DNA of 12,599 bases. It comes from Acidobacteriota bacterium (GTDB lineage Bacteria > Acidobacteriota > Terriglobia > Acidiferrales > UBA7541). Made by a program: the position numbers and the translations under genes. The DNA is taken from NCBI GenBank assembly GCA_003224195.1, contig QHYP01000235.1, forward strand, positions 1 to 12,599, written 5' to 3'. Of the stretch, positions 1 to 6,933 are shown piece by piece. The notes under the pieces are model-generated. The model was not told the origin of the DNA. It did no database searches and saw nothing but the letters and a program-made list of their open reading frames with translations. Every line of letters begins with the position of its first letter. Within the stretch, counting starts at the first letter, position 1.

Positions 1-730
1 GTCGGCTTATTCGATGGTGGATTTGCTGGCGGTGCTCTATGGACGGATTTTGCGGATAGACCCGAAGCGGCCGGAGGCGGCGGAGCGGGATCGATTCGTG
101 TTGAGCAAAGGGCATGCGTGCGCGGCGTTGTATGCGGTGCTGGCGGAAGGGGGATTTTTTCCGGAAGAGTGGCTGGAGGATTTTTACCGGGATGGGGCGC
201 GGCTTGCGGGACACGCGACGCACGTGGGCGTGCCCGGGGTGGAGGTGTCCACGGGATCGCTGGGGCACGGGCTGCCAATCGCGTGCGGGATGGCGCTGGC
301 GGGAAAGAGGGATGGGTGCGGGTATCGGGTGTTCGCGATGCTGAGCGACGGCGAGTGCGACGAAGGATCTACCTGGGAGGCAATCCTTTTTGCCGGACAC
401 CACAAGCTCGACAACCTGATCGCCATCGTGGACTACAACAAGATCCAGAGCCTTGGAAGCGTCAAGGAGGTTCTGGACCTGGATCCGCTTGCCGACAAGT
501 GGCGCGCGTTCGGCTGGGCGGTACGCGAGATCAATGGCCACGATATCGCGCAGATTGAGCAGACCACCGGTGCCGTACCTTTCGAGGCCAATCGCCCGAG
601 CTGCATCGTTGCCCACACGGTAAAAGGAAAGGGAGTCAGTTTCATGGAAAATGAGCTCCTCTGGCATTATCGGGCGCCCGATGAGGAAGAGCTGGCGCGA
701 GCGCTGACAGAATTGGCGAGCCGGGCATGA
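1..730 (+). CDS. Transketolase, N-terminal (ThDP pyrophosphate-binding) subunit, 5'-partial
   Basis: This is one half of a split transketolase, which moves a two-carbon ketol unit between sugar phosphates using thiamine diphosphate. The frame is open to the left edge (S-A-Y-S before the Met at 14). Family members have an HxGSAxS-like stretch before this point, so the true start lies outside the window and the Met at 14 is internal. Counting from that Met, visible motifs are SKGHA (31-35), GSLGHGLPIA (81-90) and the ThDP/metal motif SDGECDEGSTWEA (111-123), followed by a DYNKIQSLG stretch. The TGA overlaps the next gene's ATG (ATGA), which suggests translational coupling to the C-terminal half. 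A standalone pair of this type beside an aminotransferase and a WbpM-like dehydratase points to special sugar synthesis rather than central metabolism; that is inference. Codon use changes sharply near base 370 (see findings). Confidence 0.93.
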   Translation, partial: SAYSMVDLLAVLYGRILRIDPKRPEAAERDRFVLSKGHACAALYAVLAEGGFFPEEWLEDFYRDGARLAGHATHVGVPGVEVSTGSLGHGLPIACGMALAGKRDGCGYRVFAMLSDGECDEGSTWEAILFAGHHKLDNLIAIVDYNKIQSLGSVKEVLDLDPLADKWRAFGWAVREINGHDIAQIEQTTGAVPFEANRPSCIVAHTVKGKGVSFMENELLWHYRAPDEEELARALTELASRA

Positions 731-1680
731 GAAATGCATTTTTTCGCGCGCTATACGCTTTGGCCGAGCGCGACGAGCGTGTCTTCCTGATCGTTGGCGA
801 CTTGGGTTTTGGCGTCGTCGAGCCCTTTGCCGAACGGTTTCCGGGCCGCTTCTTGAATGCCGGAGTCGCTGAACAAAATATGACCGGTATTGCGGCCGGC
901 TTGGCGCTGTGCGGCAAGATCGTTTTTACATATTCGATTGCCAACTTTCCGATCCTCAGGTGTCTCGAGCAAGTTCGCAACGACGTTTGCTACCACAAGG
1001 CGAACGTAAAAATCGTGGCAGTAGGGGGAGGACTGGCGTACGGCGCTTTGGGTTCAACCCATCATGCGACGGAGGACATTGCAATCCTGCGGGCCCTTCC
1101 TGAAATGGTCGTCGTTGCTCCGGGTGACCCCCAGGAGGCCGAAGCGGCCACGCGCGCCATAGCTGAGCATCCGGGACCGTGTTACCTGCGTTTGGGCCGG
1201 GCCGGTGAGCCGCATGTCCACCGCCAGAAACTTAGCTTCCAGCTTGGAAGAGCAATTCGGGTGCTGGAGGGAGACGACATGACGCTTATTTCGACAGGAG
1301 GGCTACTCCAAACGGCTGTTCAGGTGGCCGAGCTTCTCCGCCCCATGGGCCTGCATGCCCGCGTATTGAGCATGCACACGATAAAACCTCTCGATGTAGA
1401 AGCGGTGCTTTCGGCGGCGCAAGAGACTGGGGCAATTTTTACTCTCGAGGAACATAGCGCCACAGGAGGGCTCGGTGGAGCAGTCGCCGAAGTGCTGGCC
1501 GAAGCCGGCCAGGGCCTGCCCATATTTAGAAGGTTTGGGCTGCCTTCTGCTTTCGCTTCGACCGTTGGAACGCAGGAATATCTCCGGTCACAGTATGGAC
1601 TTTCGCCGCAATCCCTGGCGGCGGCAATCCGCTTGGCATTGGAGAAGGACCAGAGTTTCGCCAACGCGGCTGGAAGGTAG
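727..1680 (+). CDS. Transketolase, C-terminal (pyrimidine-binding plus C-terminal domain) subunit
   Basis: This is the second half of the split transketolase, 317 aa, the usual length for standalone C-terminal subunits. Residues about 1-165 form the pyrimidine-binding domain. GVAEQNMTG at 46-54 carries the conserved glutamate (E49) that activates the thiamine ring. GLAYGALGSTHHATEDIAILR (102-122) is the typical second motif of this domain. Residues from about 180 on (ISTGGLLQTAVQVAELL, then EEHSATGGLGGAVAEVL) form the C-terminal transketolase domain. The start ATG overlaps the stop of the N-terminal half, so the two should be made together and form a heteromer. A DXP synthase or pyruvate dehydrogenase E1-beta subunit is less likely because the upstream partner is clearly a transketolase N-half. 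Confidence 0.93.
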   Translation: MRNAFFRALYALAERDERVFLIVGDLGFGVVEPFAERFPGRFLNAGVAEQNMTGIAAGLALCGKIVFTYSIANFPILRCLEQVRNDVCYHKANVKIVAVGGGLAYGALGSTHHATEDIAILRALPEMVVVAPGDPQEAEAATRAIAEHPGPCYLRLGRAGEPHVHRQKLSFQLGRAIRVLEGDDMTLISTGGLLQTAVQVAELLRPMGLHARVLSMHTIKPLDVEAVLSAAQETGAIFTLEEHSATGGLGGAVAEVLAEAGQGLPIFRRFGLPSAFASTVGTQEYLRSQYGLSPQSLAAAIRLALEKDQSFANAAGR

Positions 1681-1725
1681 TTTGAAACTCACAATTTCAA
1701 TCCTGGATTTGCAGTGAATTCTTCC

Positions 1726-1733
1726 AAAGGAGG
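1726..1733 (+). promoter_or_regulatory. Strong ribosome binding site fixing a TTG start
   Basis: AAAGGAGG lies 8 nt before the TTG at 1742. No ATG or GTG at suitable spacing fits the following frame, and the protein read from the TTG begins with the normal N-terminus of this aminotransferase family. The site therefore decides the TTG start. Confidence 0.8.
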
Positions 1734-1741
1734 CCGATCCC

Positions 1742-2881
1742 TTGTCCTATCGCGTGCCGTTTGTAGATCCGCGAGAGCACTACCGGAGGCTGAAAACCGA
1801 AGTCGATTTCGCAATTACGGACACACTTGCCAAGGGTGATCTAGTCCTGCGTCAGCAGCTTCGTGACTTTGAGCAGCACCTGGCTGAGTTCGTTGGGACG
1901 AAATACGCCGTCGGCGTGAATAGCTGCTATCACGCCTTGCATTTTTCTTTGCTGGCAGGCGGAGTGGGCCCGGGCGACGAGGTCATCACCGTGGCCCACA
2001 CTTTTGTGGCAACTGTTTCGGCAATTGTTCATGCCGGCGCGAAGCCGGTCCTCGTGGACGTGCGGGAAGACTACAACATGGATCCGTCGGCTTTCGAAGC
2101 TGCCATTACCTCACGGACCAAAGCTGTTATCCCCGTTCACCTGAACGGCCGCGTCTGCGAAATGGATCGAATCATGGCCGTAGCGCAGAAGCACGGATTG
2201 GTTGTGATTGAGGATGCAGCCCAGGCTCTCGGCGCGGCTTTTGCCGGCAAACGGGCCGGTTCCTTTGGCCTTGCCGGCTGCTTCAGTTTTTATCCGTTCA
2301 AGGCTCTGGGCGGGCTAGGAGACGGCGGAGCGGTCACCACCGACGACCCCGAAGTAGCCAGGTTTGTGACCCTTGTACGATTCAATGGCGAAGACCGGCA
2401 AACCGGTGAATTTCACCACCACGGGTACACCGCCCTGCTAGACAACGTTCAAGCCGCGGTCCTTGATGTCAAGCTGCGACATTTGCCGGATTGGATCCAA
2501 CACCGTCGCAAGATCGCGAATCTCTATAGCGCGGGTTTAGAGGTGACCGAGGGTCTACAGTTGGCCCATTTTGAGGACGACCGTCATTTCGATAGCTACC
2601 AAAACTACGTTATACGCACAGAATGCCGCGACCAATTGCGCCAATACTTGAAGGTGGAGGGTGTAGAAACCTTGGTCCATTGGCCCAAGCCTATGTGGGA
2701 ACACAGGGGACTTCATCTCGAGAACCCGGGGATGGCCGAAACCGAAAGCATTTGCCGGGAGGCCATTTCGCTCCCCATGAGCGCCGAAACAACACCCGAG
2801 CAGGTTGAGATCGCAACCGATTCCATTCGGAAGTTTTTCGCATCACAGTCTGCCGCCCTTCGAGCCGGAACGGGGCGATAA
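1742..2881 (+). CDS. DegT/DnrJ/EryC1/StrS-family PLP-dependent sugar aminotransferase
   Basis: The 379-aa protein belongs to the fold-type I aminotransferases that put an amino group on keto-sugar nucleotides. Visible motifs are the N-terminal VPFVDP (5-10), the PLP-contact region VGVNSCYHALHFSLLAGGVGPGDEVI (57-82), EDAAQ (157-161) with the Asp that pairs with the pyridine nitrogen, and SFYPFKALGGLGDGGAVTT (182-200), where Lys187 is the expected Schiff-base lysine. Length and motif spacing are normal. Translation starts at a TTG behind a perfect AAAGGAGG. It follows the transketolase pair by 61 nt and precedes a methyltransferase by 32 nt, consistent with one operon. The substrate may be a 4-keto sugar from the WbpM-like enzyme at 3865 or a keto sugar made with the transketolase; the sequence does not decide. 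Confidence 0.93.
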   Translation: MSYRVPFVDPREHYRRLKTEVDFAITDTLAKGDLVLRQQLRDFEQHLAEFVGTKYAVGVNSCYHALHFSLLAGGVGPGDEVITVAHTFVATVSAIVHAGAKPVLVDVREDYNMDPSAFEAAITSRTKAVIPVHLNGRVCEMDRIMAVAQKHGLVVIEDAAQALGAAFAGKRAGSFGLAGCFSFYPFKALGGLGDGGAVTTDDPEVARFVTLVRFNGEDRQTGEFHHHGYTALLDNVQAAVLDVKLRHLPDWIQHRRKIANLYSAGLEVTEGLQLAHFEDDRHFDSYQNYVIRTECRDQLRQYLKVEGVETLVHWPKPMWEHRGLHLENPGMAETESICREAISLPMSAETTPEQVEIATDSIRKFFASQSAALRAGTGR

Positions 2882-2913
2882 GACTGGATTCCTCGTCGAG
2901 GGACACCTTTAAC

Positions 2914-3738
2914 TTGCCAGACTATTCTTCGGTCACAGAAGCCCCCGGAGTTAGGGTAACTCCTGAGGCCGCATCCATGCTGTATACCCGGTACGCCTTC
3001 GCTGTCGGCTTCTGCCACGGCAAGGAAGTGCTGGAGGTGGGTTGCGGTTGTGGAATGGGCCTAGGCTACCTGGGACAAAACGCCCGCAGACTTGTCGGAG
3101 GAGACTTCACAGAGTCACTTTTGAGGCGAGCACACGCGCACTATGGAGGTCGGGTGCTATTGGTCCGACTGGACGCCCAGGCGCTTCCCTTTAGGAACGA
3201 GTCCTTCGATATTGTAATTCTTTTCGAAGCCATTTATTACTTGCCGCGGCCAGAAGATTTCCTCACCGAGTGCAAGCGCATTCTACGGCCCGACGGTGTT
3301 CTCCTCCTTTGTTTGCCGAACAAAGAATGGGAGGGGTTCAATCCCAGCCCCCGGAGCACGCAGTATTTTTCCGCGCGCGAGCTGCAAGCGCTACTTTCGA
3401 ACTGCAGTTTTGCCGTGGATTTGCTCGGAGCCTTTCGGAACTATCCGCGTACTTTGCAACAGAGAATCAGCGCCGCAGTGCGCAAGACTGCCGTGCGATT
3501 GCGCGTGATTCCCAAAACGATGCGCGGCAAGGAGTTCTTGAAAAGGCTTTTCTATGGACAGTTGGTGGAATTGACGGAAGAAATCGAAGAAGGAACGGCA
3601 TCGGCCCAACCTCTCATGCCCCTGTCCACCGATGGGCCCATGCCCGAATTCAAAATTCTTTATGTTTTGGCGCGCCCGCGATCCCCACGTTCCGCCATTC
3701 TCAAGCCCGGTTCGCAGTCGACAGCAATTTCAACCTAG
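2914..3738 (+). CDS. Class I SAM-dependent methyltransferase (polysaccharide cluster type)
   Basis: The 274-aa protein has a Rossmann-fold methyltransferase domain: motif I VLEVGCGCGMG (39-49), an acidic residue ending strand 2 (D64 in VGGDF), LDAQALPF (86-93), and FEAIYYL plus the post-motif stretch ILRPDGVLLLCLPN (123-136). The SPRSTQYFSARELQALL segment (145-161) is typical of this family, which methylates small or glycan-linked acceptors. The start is a TTG with GAGGGA (2898-2903) 10 nt upstream. A later in-frame ATG at 2977 would remove the conserved DYSSVTEAPG leader, so the TTG is preferred. It likely adds an O- or N-methyl group to the sugar made by the neighbouring enzymes or to the glycan; no acceptor can be named. 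The basic C-terminal tail after about residue 255 looks unconserved. Confidence 0.85.
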   Translation: MPDYSSVTEAPGVRVTPEAASMLYTRYAFAVGFCHGKEVLEVGCGCGMGLGYLGQNARRLVGGDFTESLLRRAHAHYGGRVLLVRLDAQALPFRNESFDIVILFEAIYYLPRPEDFLTECKRILRPDGVLLLCLPNKEWEGFNPSPRSTQYFSARELQALLSNCSFAVDLLGAFRNYPRTLQQRISAAVRKTAVRLRVIPKTMRGKEFLKRLFYGQLVELTEEIEEGTASAQPLMPLSTDGPMPEFKILYVLARPRSPRSAILKPGSQSTAIST

Positions 3739-3864
3739 CCGTCGCGACGAGCGCGTTTCTTACAGGAAGCTCCCAAAGGAGCCTCTCTTTCGAAGGACAT
3801 CACCGACCGTCTGTACCAACTTAGATTCCGGGTTCCCAAACGAGAACGCGAGCCATTCCGACCA
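3739..3864 (+). other. Spacer with a stop-free frame and an orphan Shine-Dalgarno-like site
   Basis: This 126-nt gap continues without a stop in the frame of both flanking genes (42 codons from the TAG at 3736-3738 to the ATG at 3865). AAAGGAG at 3775-3781 looks like a good ribosome binding site but no ATG, GTG or TTG follows at normal spacing. The stretch read after it includes DITDRLYQLRF, reminiscent of the N-terminal leader of some polysaccharide-cluster methyltransferases. It may be a remnant of a lost gene or simply spacer. No promoter or terminator is evident. Confidence 0.2.
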
Positions 3865-5772
3865 ATGCACATAACACATAAGGCGTCGCGGCTGTTGCTG
3901 CGGCGCAAGACTTGGTTTATTGGTATCTTCCAAGCCACGCTTGTGTCTTGTTCCTTAATCGTCGCCTGGCTGCTGCGATTCGATTTCAGCCTGCCCTACC
4001 GCCGCATCCTCGTTCTCGGGCTTCCGGTTCTCCTGCTGGCCCGGATAGCCACGATGGCCTGTTTCGGATTGTTCCGAGGCTGGTGGCGGTATGTTGGGGT
4101 CAGAGACGGCCTAGATGTCTTGAAAGCTGTCGGAGCCGGTTCGTTGCTCTTTTGGATCGCCATGCGGTTTGCATTCAAGGCGATAGGATTCCCGCGCTCC
4201 ATCTATTTACTCGAGGCTTTGCTCACAGCCGGTTTGCTGGTCGGCGTGCGTCTCCTAAGCCGAGCGCTTGCCGAGTCAGTACAAGAAGATCTTTCCTCAA
4301 ACAAGCGAGTGATTTTGATCGGGGCAGGAGCTGCGGCACAAACTATCCTTCGCGAAATTCGCCGGCCCAGTAGCGGCTACGTGGCTCTGGGCTGCCTGGA
4401 CGACGACCGATCCAAGGTCGGAATTCGGATTCACGATGTTCCGGTGCTTGGCACCGTGGACAATTTGCCGAGCTTGGTCACTTCCCAGTCGGCAGATGAG
4501 GTGCTGATCGCTGTGCCTTCTGCAACGGGAGCGCAAATGAGCAAGTTCGTAAGCATCTGCAACGAGGCAAAGGTAAAGTTCCGCACCGTGCCGGCTCTCA
4601 AAGACATCATCGCCGGTCAAGTGACCGTTAGTCAGCTCCGCGAAGTGAGTCTGGAAGATCTGCTCGGGCGAGAGCGAGTCCAGATTGATTTGGCATCGGT
4701 CCGGCGGCAAATTGCAGATCGGACGGCGCTGGTGACGGGGGCAGCTGGCTCAATCGGGTCAGAGTTGTGCCGTCAGATTCTTCACTATGGTCCGGCACGG
4801 CTGATCTGCCTGGACCAAAGCGAGACGGGGCTGTTCTTCTTGCGCCTTGGTCTTGACGGCCGCTCAAATGGCGCGGAAGTGACCTATCGAGTCGGAGATA
4901 TCTGCGATTCGGAGCGCCTACGCAGCTTGCTGCTGGAGTTCCGCCCAGAAATCATTTTTCACGCAGCCGCCTACAAGCATGTACCCATGATGGAATTGAA
5001 CGCGCATGAAGCTGTAAAGAACAACGTACTGGCCCTGGTGAGCGTGCTGAGTCTTGCGGAGGAAGCGAGTTGCAAGAGCTTTGTGTTGATTTCTTCGGAT
5101 AAGGCCGTGAACCCAACCAACATCATGGGGGCGACCAAGCGAATCGGGGAACTCATCATATCGTCGCGTCCCACAACGGGCATGCGATGCGTGTCCGTCC
5201 GTTTTGGGAATGTCTTGGGCTCGAGCGGGAGCGTGATCCCCGTGCTGAAAGAACAGCTTCGCAACCACCACACACTCACCATTACTCACCCCGACATCAA
5301 ACGCTTCTTCATGGTTACAGCCGAGGCTGTCGAGTTGGTCTTGCAAGCCTTTGCGATCGGCGATCATGGCGACATTCTGGTCCTGGATATGGGCGAGCCA
5401 GTGCGCATCCTAGACTTGGCTCGGAGCCTCATTCGGCTTTCCGGCAAGTCTGAGCAGGACGTGGAAATCCGCTTTACGGGTTTGCGCGAGGGGGAAAAGC
5501 TCAAGGAAGAACTCTTCTATGAGCACGAAAAAGTGCTTCCCACATCTTGCGAGAAAGTCAAACGTACCAATGGATCGCTGAGAGACTGGTCGGAACTCTG
5601 CCATCAGTTGGAGGAGCTTCGCGCCTCCATGTCGGTCGACGGCGCCGAGCCTGTCCGCGCCAAGATTAAGGAAATTGTCTCCGAGTACACGTTCCAAGAA
5701 GTCCCGGCCACTAAGAGAGCTGGCGAGGTGCCTGCAGAGGTCCGTATGAAAAAGGCCGCGGGCCACGACTAG
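3865..5772 (+). CDS. Membrane-anchored WbpM/CapD/FlaA1-type nucleotide-sugar 4,6-dehydratase
   Basis: The 635-aa protein has the full architecture of long WbpM-type enzymes. Four hydrophobic segments lie in residues about 18-38, 48-70, 88-108 and 114-132. A first Rossmann domain has LIGAGAAAQT (151-160), and the catalytic short-chain dehydrogenase domain has TGAAGSIGSE (291-300). HAAAYKHVPMMELN (366-379), SSDKAVNPTNIMGATKR (410-426) and VRFGNVLGSSGSVIPV (445-460) are signature stretches. The usual YxxxK pair is MxxxK here (M421, K425), as known for this family. Family members form UDP-4-keto-6-deoxy sugars from UDP-GlcNAc at the cytoplasmic membrane face, the entry step to bacillosamine, QuiNAc or FucNAc-type sugars. 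The ATG at 3865 has only a weak ribosome site. Substrate specificity is not certain. Confidence 0.93.
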   Translation: MHITHKASRLLLRRKTWFIGIFQATLVSCSLIVAWLLRFDFSLPYRRILVLGLPVLLLARIATMACFGLFRGWWRYVGVRDGLDVLKAVGAGSLLFWIAMRFAFKAIGFPRSIYLLEALLTAGLLVGVRLLSRALAESVQEDLSSNKRVILIGAGAAAQTILREIRRPSSGYVALGCLDDDRSKVGIRIHDVPVLGTVDNLPSLVTSQSADEVLIAVPSATGAQMSKFVSICNEAKVKFRTVPALKDIIAGQVTVSQLREVSLEDLLGRERVQIDLASVRRQIADRTALVTGAAGSIGSELCRQILHYGPARLICLDQSETGLFFLRLGLDGRSNGAEVTYRVGDICDSERLRSLLLEFRPEIIFHAAAYKHVPMMELNAHEAVKNNVLALVSVLSLAEEASCKSFVLISSDKAVNPTNIMGATKRIGELIISSRPTTGMRCVSVRFGNVLGSSGSVIPVLKEQLRNHHTLTITHPDIKRFFMVTAEAVELVLQAFAIGDHGDILVLDMGEPVRILDLARSLIRLSGKSEQDVEIRFTGLREGEKLKEELFYEHEKVLPTSCEKVKRTNGSLRDWSELCHQLEELRASMSVDGAEPVRAKIKEIVSEYTFQEVPATKRAGEVPAEVRMKKAAGHD

Positions 5773-6386
5773 ATATGGGGCACCTTTCCAGTACGCTCCT
5801 CCTGTAGTTCCTCTCCGTCGTTGCAGGTTCCCTCCCCAGATTGTTAGATTTCCAAGAATTCCGTCGGCCTTCGCTGTGAGAACGGAAAGAGGCAGCAGTT
5901 GAGTGCTTTCGGGGCCTCCGGACCGCCTAGGGAAGTTCTGTCACTGTGCCCAGAGAATTTGTCTCACTATAGGGGTTCACCCCATTGATGTTAGCGCAAA
6001 GAGAGACTAAGCCTTTGAGTGGAAGGCCCGATCGCGGACTGCGACGGACCGGCTTGCGTCCTGAAATCTTTTGCATCGGGCCCCTCTGCGTTTTCCCTTC
6101 TTCTCCCCACTGCTGACTGCAACCTCCCTGCCTAGGCTCCACTTCCTTTTCCGAGCGCCGACAATTCAGCCAGAAGACGAACGCGAGACGGTCAAACTCA
6201 AACGTCCCCGGCGCTGAGCTACAACTTATCTCCTAAATGCTTCAACACCGTGCCCTGCCGACCGCAGGGGTTAAAACCCCTGCACTTCCGGAGCTTTTCG
6301 GCACGGCTGAAGCCCTCGCGCGAGTTACCTGCCAGCGGTAGGCAGGTTTGTGAGATGACTTCTAGTGCGTCCAGAAAAGGGGACTA
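5773..6386 (+). other. Intergenic region without a convincing gene
   Basis: Between the polysaccharide genes and the sigma-factor locus there is about 600 nt in which I see no supported coding region on either strand; the open frames are short and of odd composition. The first 480 nt are C/T-rich and unstructured apart from two distant 8-nt inverted arms (GGCCCGAT 6025-6032, ATCGGGCC 6075-6082). No clear terminator with a U-tract follows the dehydratase gene. The last part holds the palindrome cluster described separately and leads into the first ECF42-type promoter. Confidence 0.6.
6253..6347. repeat. Cluster of extragenic palindromes (REP-like)
   Basis: Several short inverted repeats are packed into 95 nt. 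CCCTGC 6253-6258 pairs with GCAGGG 6264-6269. GCAGGGGTT 6264-6272 pairs with AACCCCTGC 6275-6283, and these two hairpins share an arm so they exclude each other. CTCGCGCGAG 6315-6324 is self-complementary. ACCTGCC 6327-6333 pairs with GGCAGGT 6341-6347 around a 7-nt loop. The text between (GGCACGGCTGAAGCC) resembles dispersed intergenic palindromes I associate with Acidobacteriota genomes. No run of T follows any stem, so a terminator role is not indicated. Being a dispersed repeat is inference, since only one copy is in view. Confidence 0.5.
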
Positions 6387-6387
6387 A

Positions 6388-6430
6388 ACCTGTCGATCCG
6401 GCTGCCCCTCGTTCGACATACAAGTAGAGC
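6388..6430 (+). promoter_or_regulatory. ECF42-type promoter P1 (before the small membrane protein)
   Basis: ACC-TGTCGA (-35, 6391-6396) is followed by exactly 17 nt, CGAC (-10, 6414-6417), 3 nt and CAAGTAGAG. The same arrangement recurs at 6822 and 7474. TGTCGA with a CGA-type -10 is, from memory, the reported consensus for ECF42 sigma factors, and such a sigma factor is encoded at 8048. An A-rich stretch with TCC before it (6370-6380) also recurs upstream of the other two copies. The ATG it would serve begins 42 nt after the -10 element. Confidence 0.8.
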
Positions 6431-6458
6431 GGAGGAAATAGCGGTTCAGGAGGGGGAT

Positions 6459-6737
6459 ATGACAAGGCAGAGACAATCTGAGAGGGTTAGACCAAGCGCG
6501 GGAGCGGCCATCGTTGGGCTGGGGCTGGCCATTCTGCTTGGCGGGCTGGATGGCGGCGCTGTCCAGGTGAGTCACGTGCTCGGCGCGGCCGCGGGGGAGG
6601 CGCTGGGGGTACTGCCCTGCGTCACCCTGGCGGCCTGGCAGGCTTTGCAGACCTGTGCCTTTGATCACGGGCGGTTGTTGCAAGGTCTCCTCCCGATGTT
6701 GGTATCATGCTGGCCGCTGCTTCTCGTCATTTTCTGA
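6459..6737 (+). CDS. Small hydrophobic, putative membrane protein in the ECF42 regulon
   Basis: I do not recognise a named family. The 92-aa product has a basic N-terminus (RQRQSERVR), a hydrophobic Gly/Ala/Leu segment at about 14-30, a weaker hydrophobic middle (about 38-62) and a strongly hydrophobic C-terminus (LLQGLLPMLVSCWPLLLVIF, 73-92). This suggests two transmembrane helices with the protein ending inside or just after the second. It has three cysteines, at 54, 66 and 84. A ribosome site AGGAGG (6448-6453) sits 5 nt before the ATG, and an ECF42-type promoter lies directly upstream, so expression looks real although the gene is short. The abrupt hydrophobic end could mean a C-terminal truncation. 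Its role is unknown; its promoter places it in the same response as the two DGPF proteins. Confidence 0.65.
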   Translation: MTRQRQSERVRPSAGAAIVGLGLAILLGGLDGGAVQVSHVLGAAAGEALGVLPCVTLAAWQALQTCAFDHGRLLQGLLPMLVSCWPLLLVIF

Positions 6738-6821
6738 GCCGAGTTGATGCAGGATACATTCGCGGATGAAGGCAAAGGATTGACGAAACTGAATGCATGC
6801 TTCCGAAAAAAGGATATTTGG

Positions 6822-6863
6822 ACCTGTCGAAATGGCCGCGGCTCGTTCGACGTGTAAGTAGAG
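6822..6863 (+). promoter_or_regulatory. ECF42-type promoter P2 (before the first DGPF gene)
   Basis: The second copy has ACC-TGTCGA (6825-6830), a 17-nt spacer, CGAC (6848-6851), GTG and TAAGTAGAG (6855-6863). The sequence before it (TTCCGAAAAAAGG) again has TCC and an A-run. The leader to the ATG at 6934 is 82 nt, almost the same length as the 81-nt leader of P3, as expected for duplicated units. Confidence 0.85.
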
Positions 6864-6933
6864 GCTAGGTCCGGCCGGTCGAGGCCGGCGGGAAGCCCGA
6901 GTTTCAAATACAAGACCAAAAGGAGACGTTCCG

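Noticed and set aside
3270..3824. 184-codon + strand frame overlapping the methyltransferase
   Set aside because: It is an alternative frame of a gene with clear methyltransferase motifs; the product is Arg/Ser/Ala-rich and unstructured.
6025..6082. 8-nt inverted arms GGCCCGAT/ATCGGGCC 42 nt apart
   Set aside because: The interior shows no consistent further pairing that I can find and there is no downstream gene in reach; chance is likely.
5927..6142. 71-codon open frame on the - strand in the intergenic region
   Set aside because: There is no ribosome site, no hydrophobic or domain pattern, and low-complexity composition; it is likely chance.
6253..6347. CRISPR or tRNA interpretation of the palindrome cluster
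   Set aside because: The palindromes differ from each other, have no regular spacers, and do not fold as a tRNA cloverleaf.
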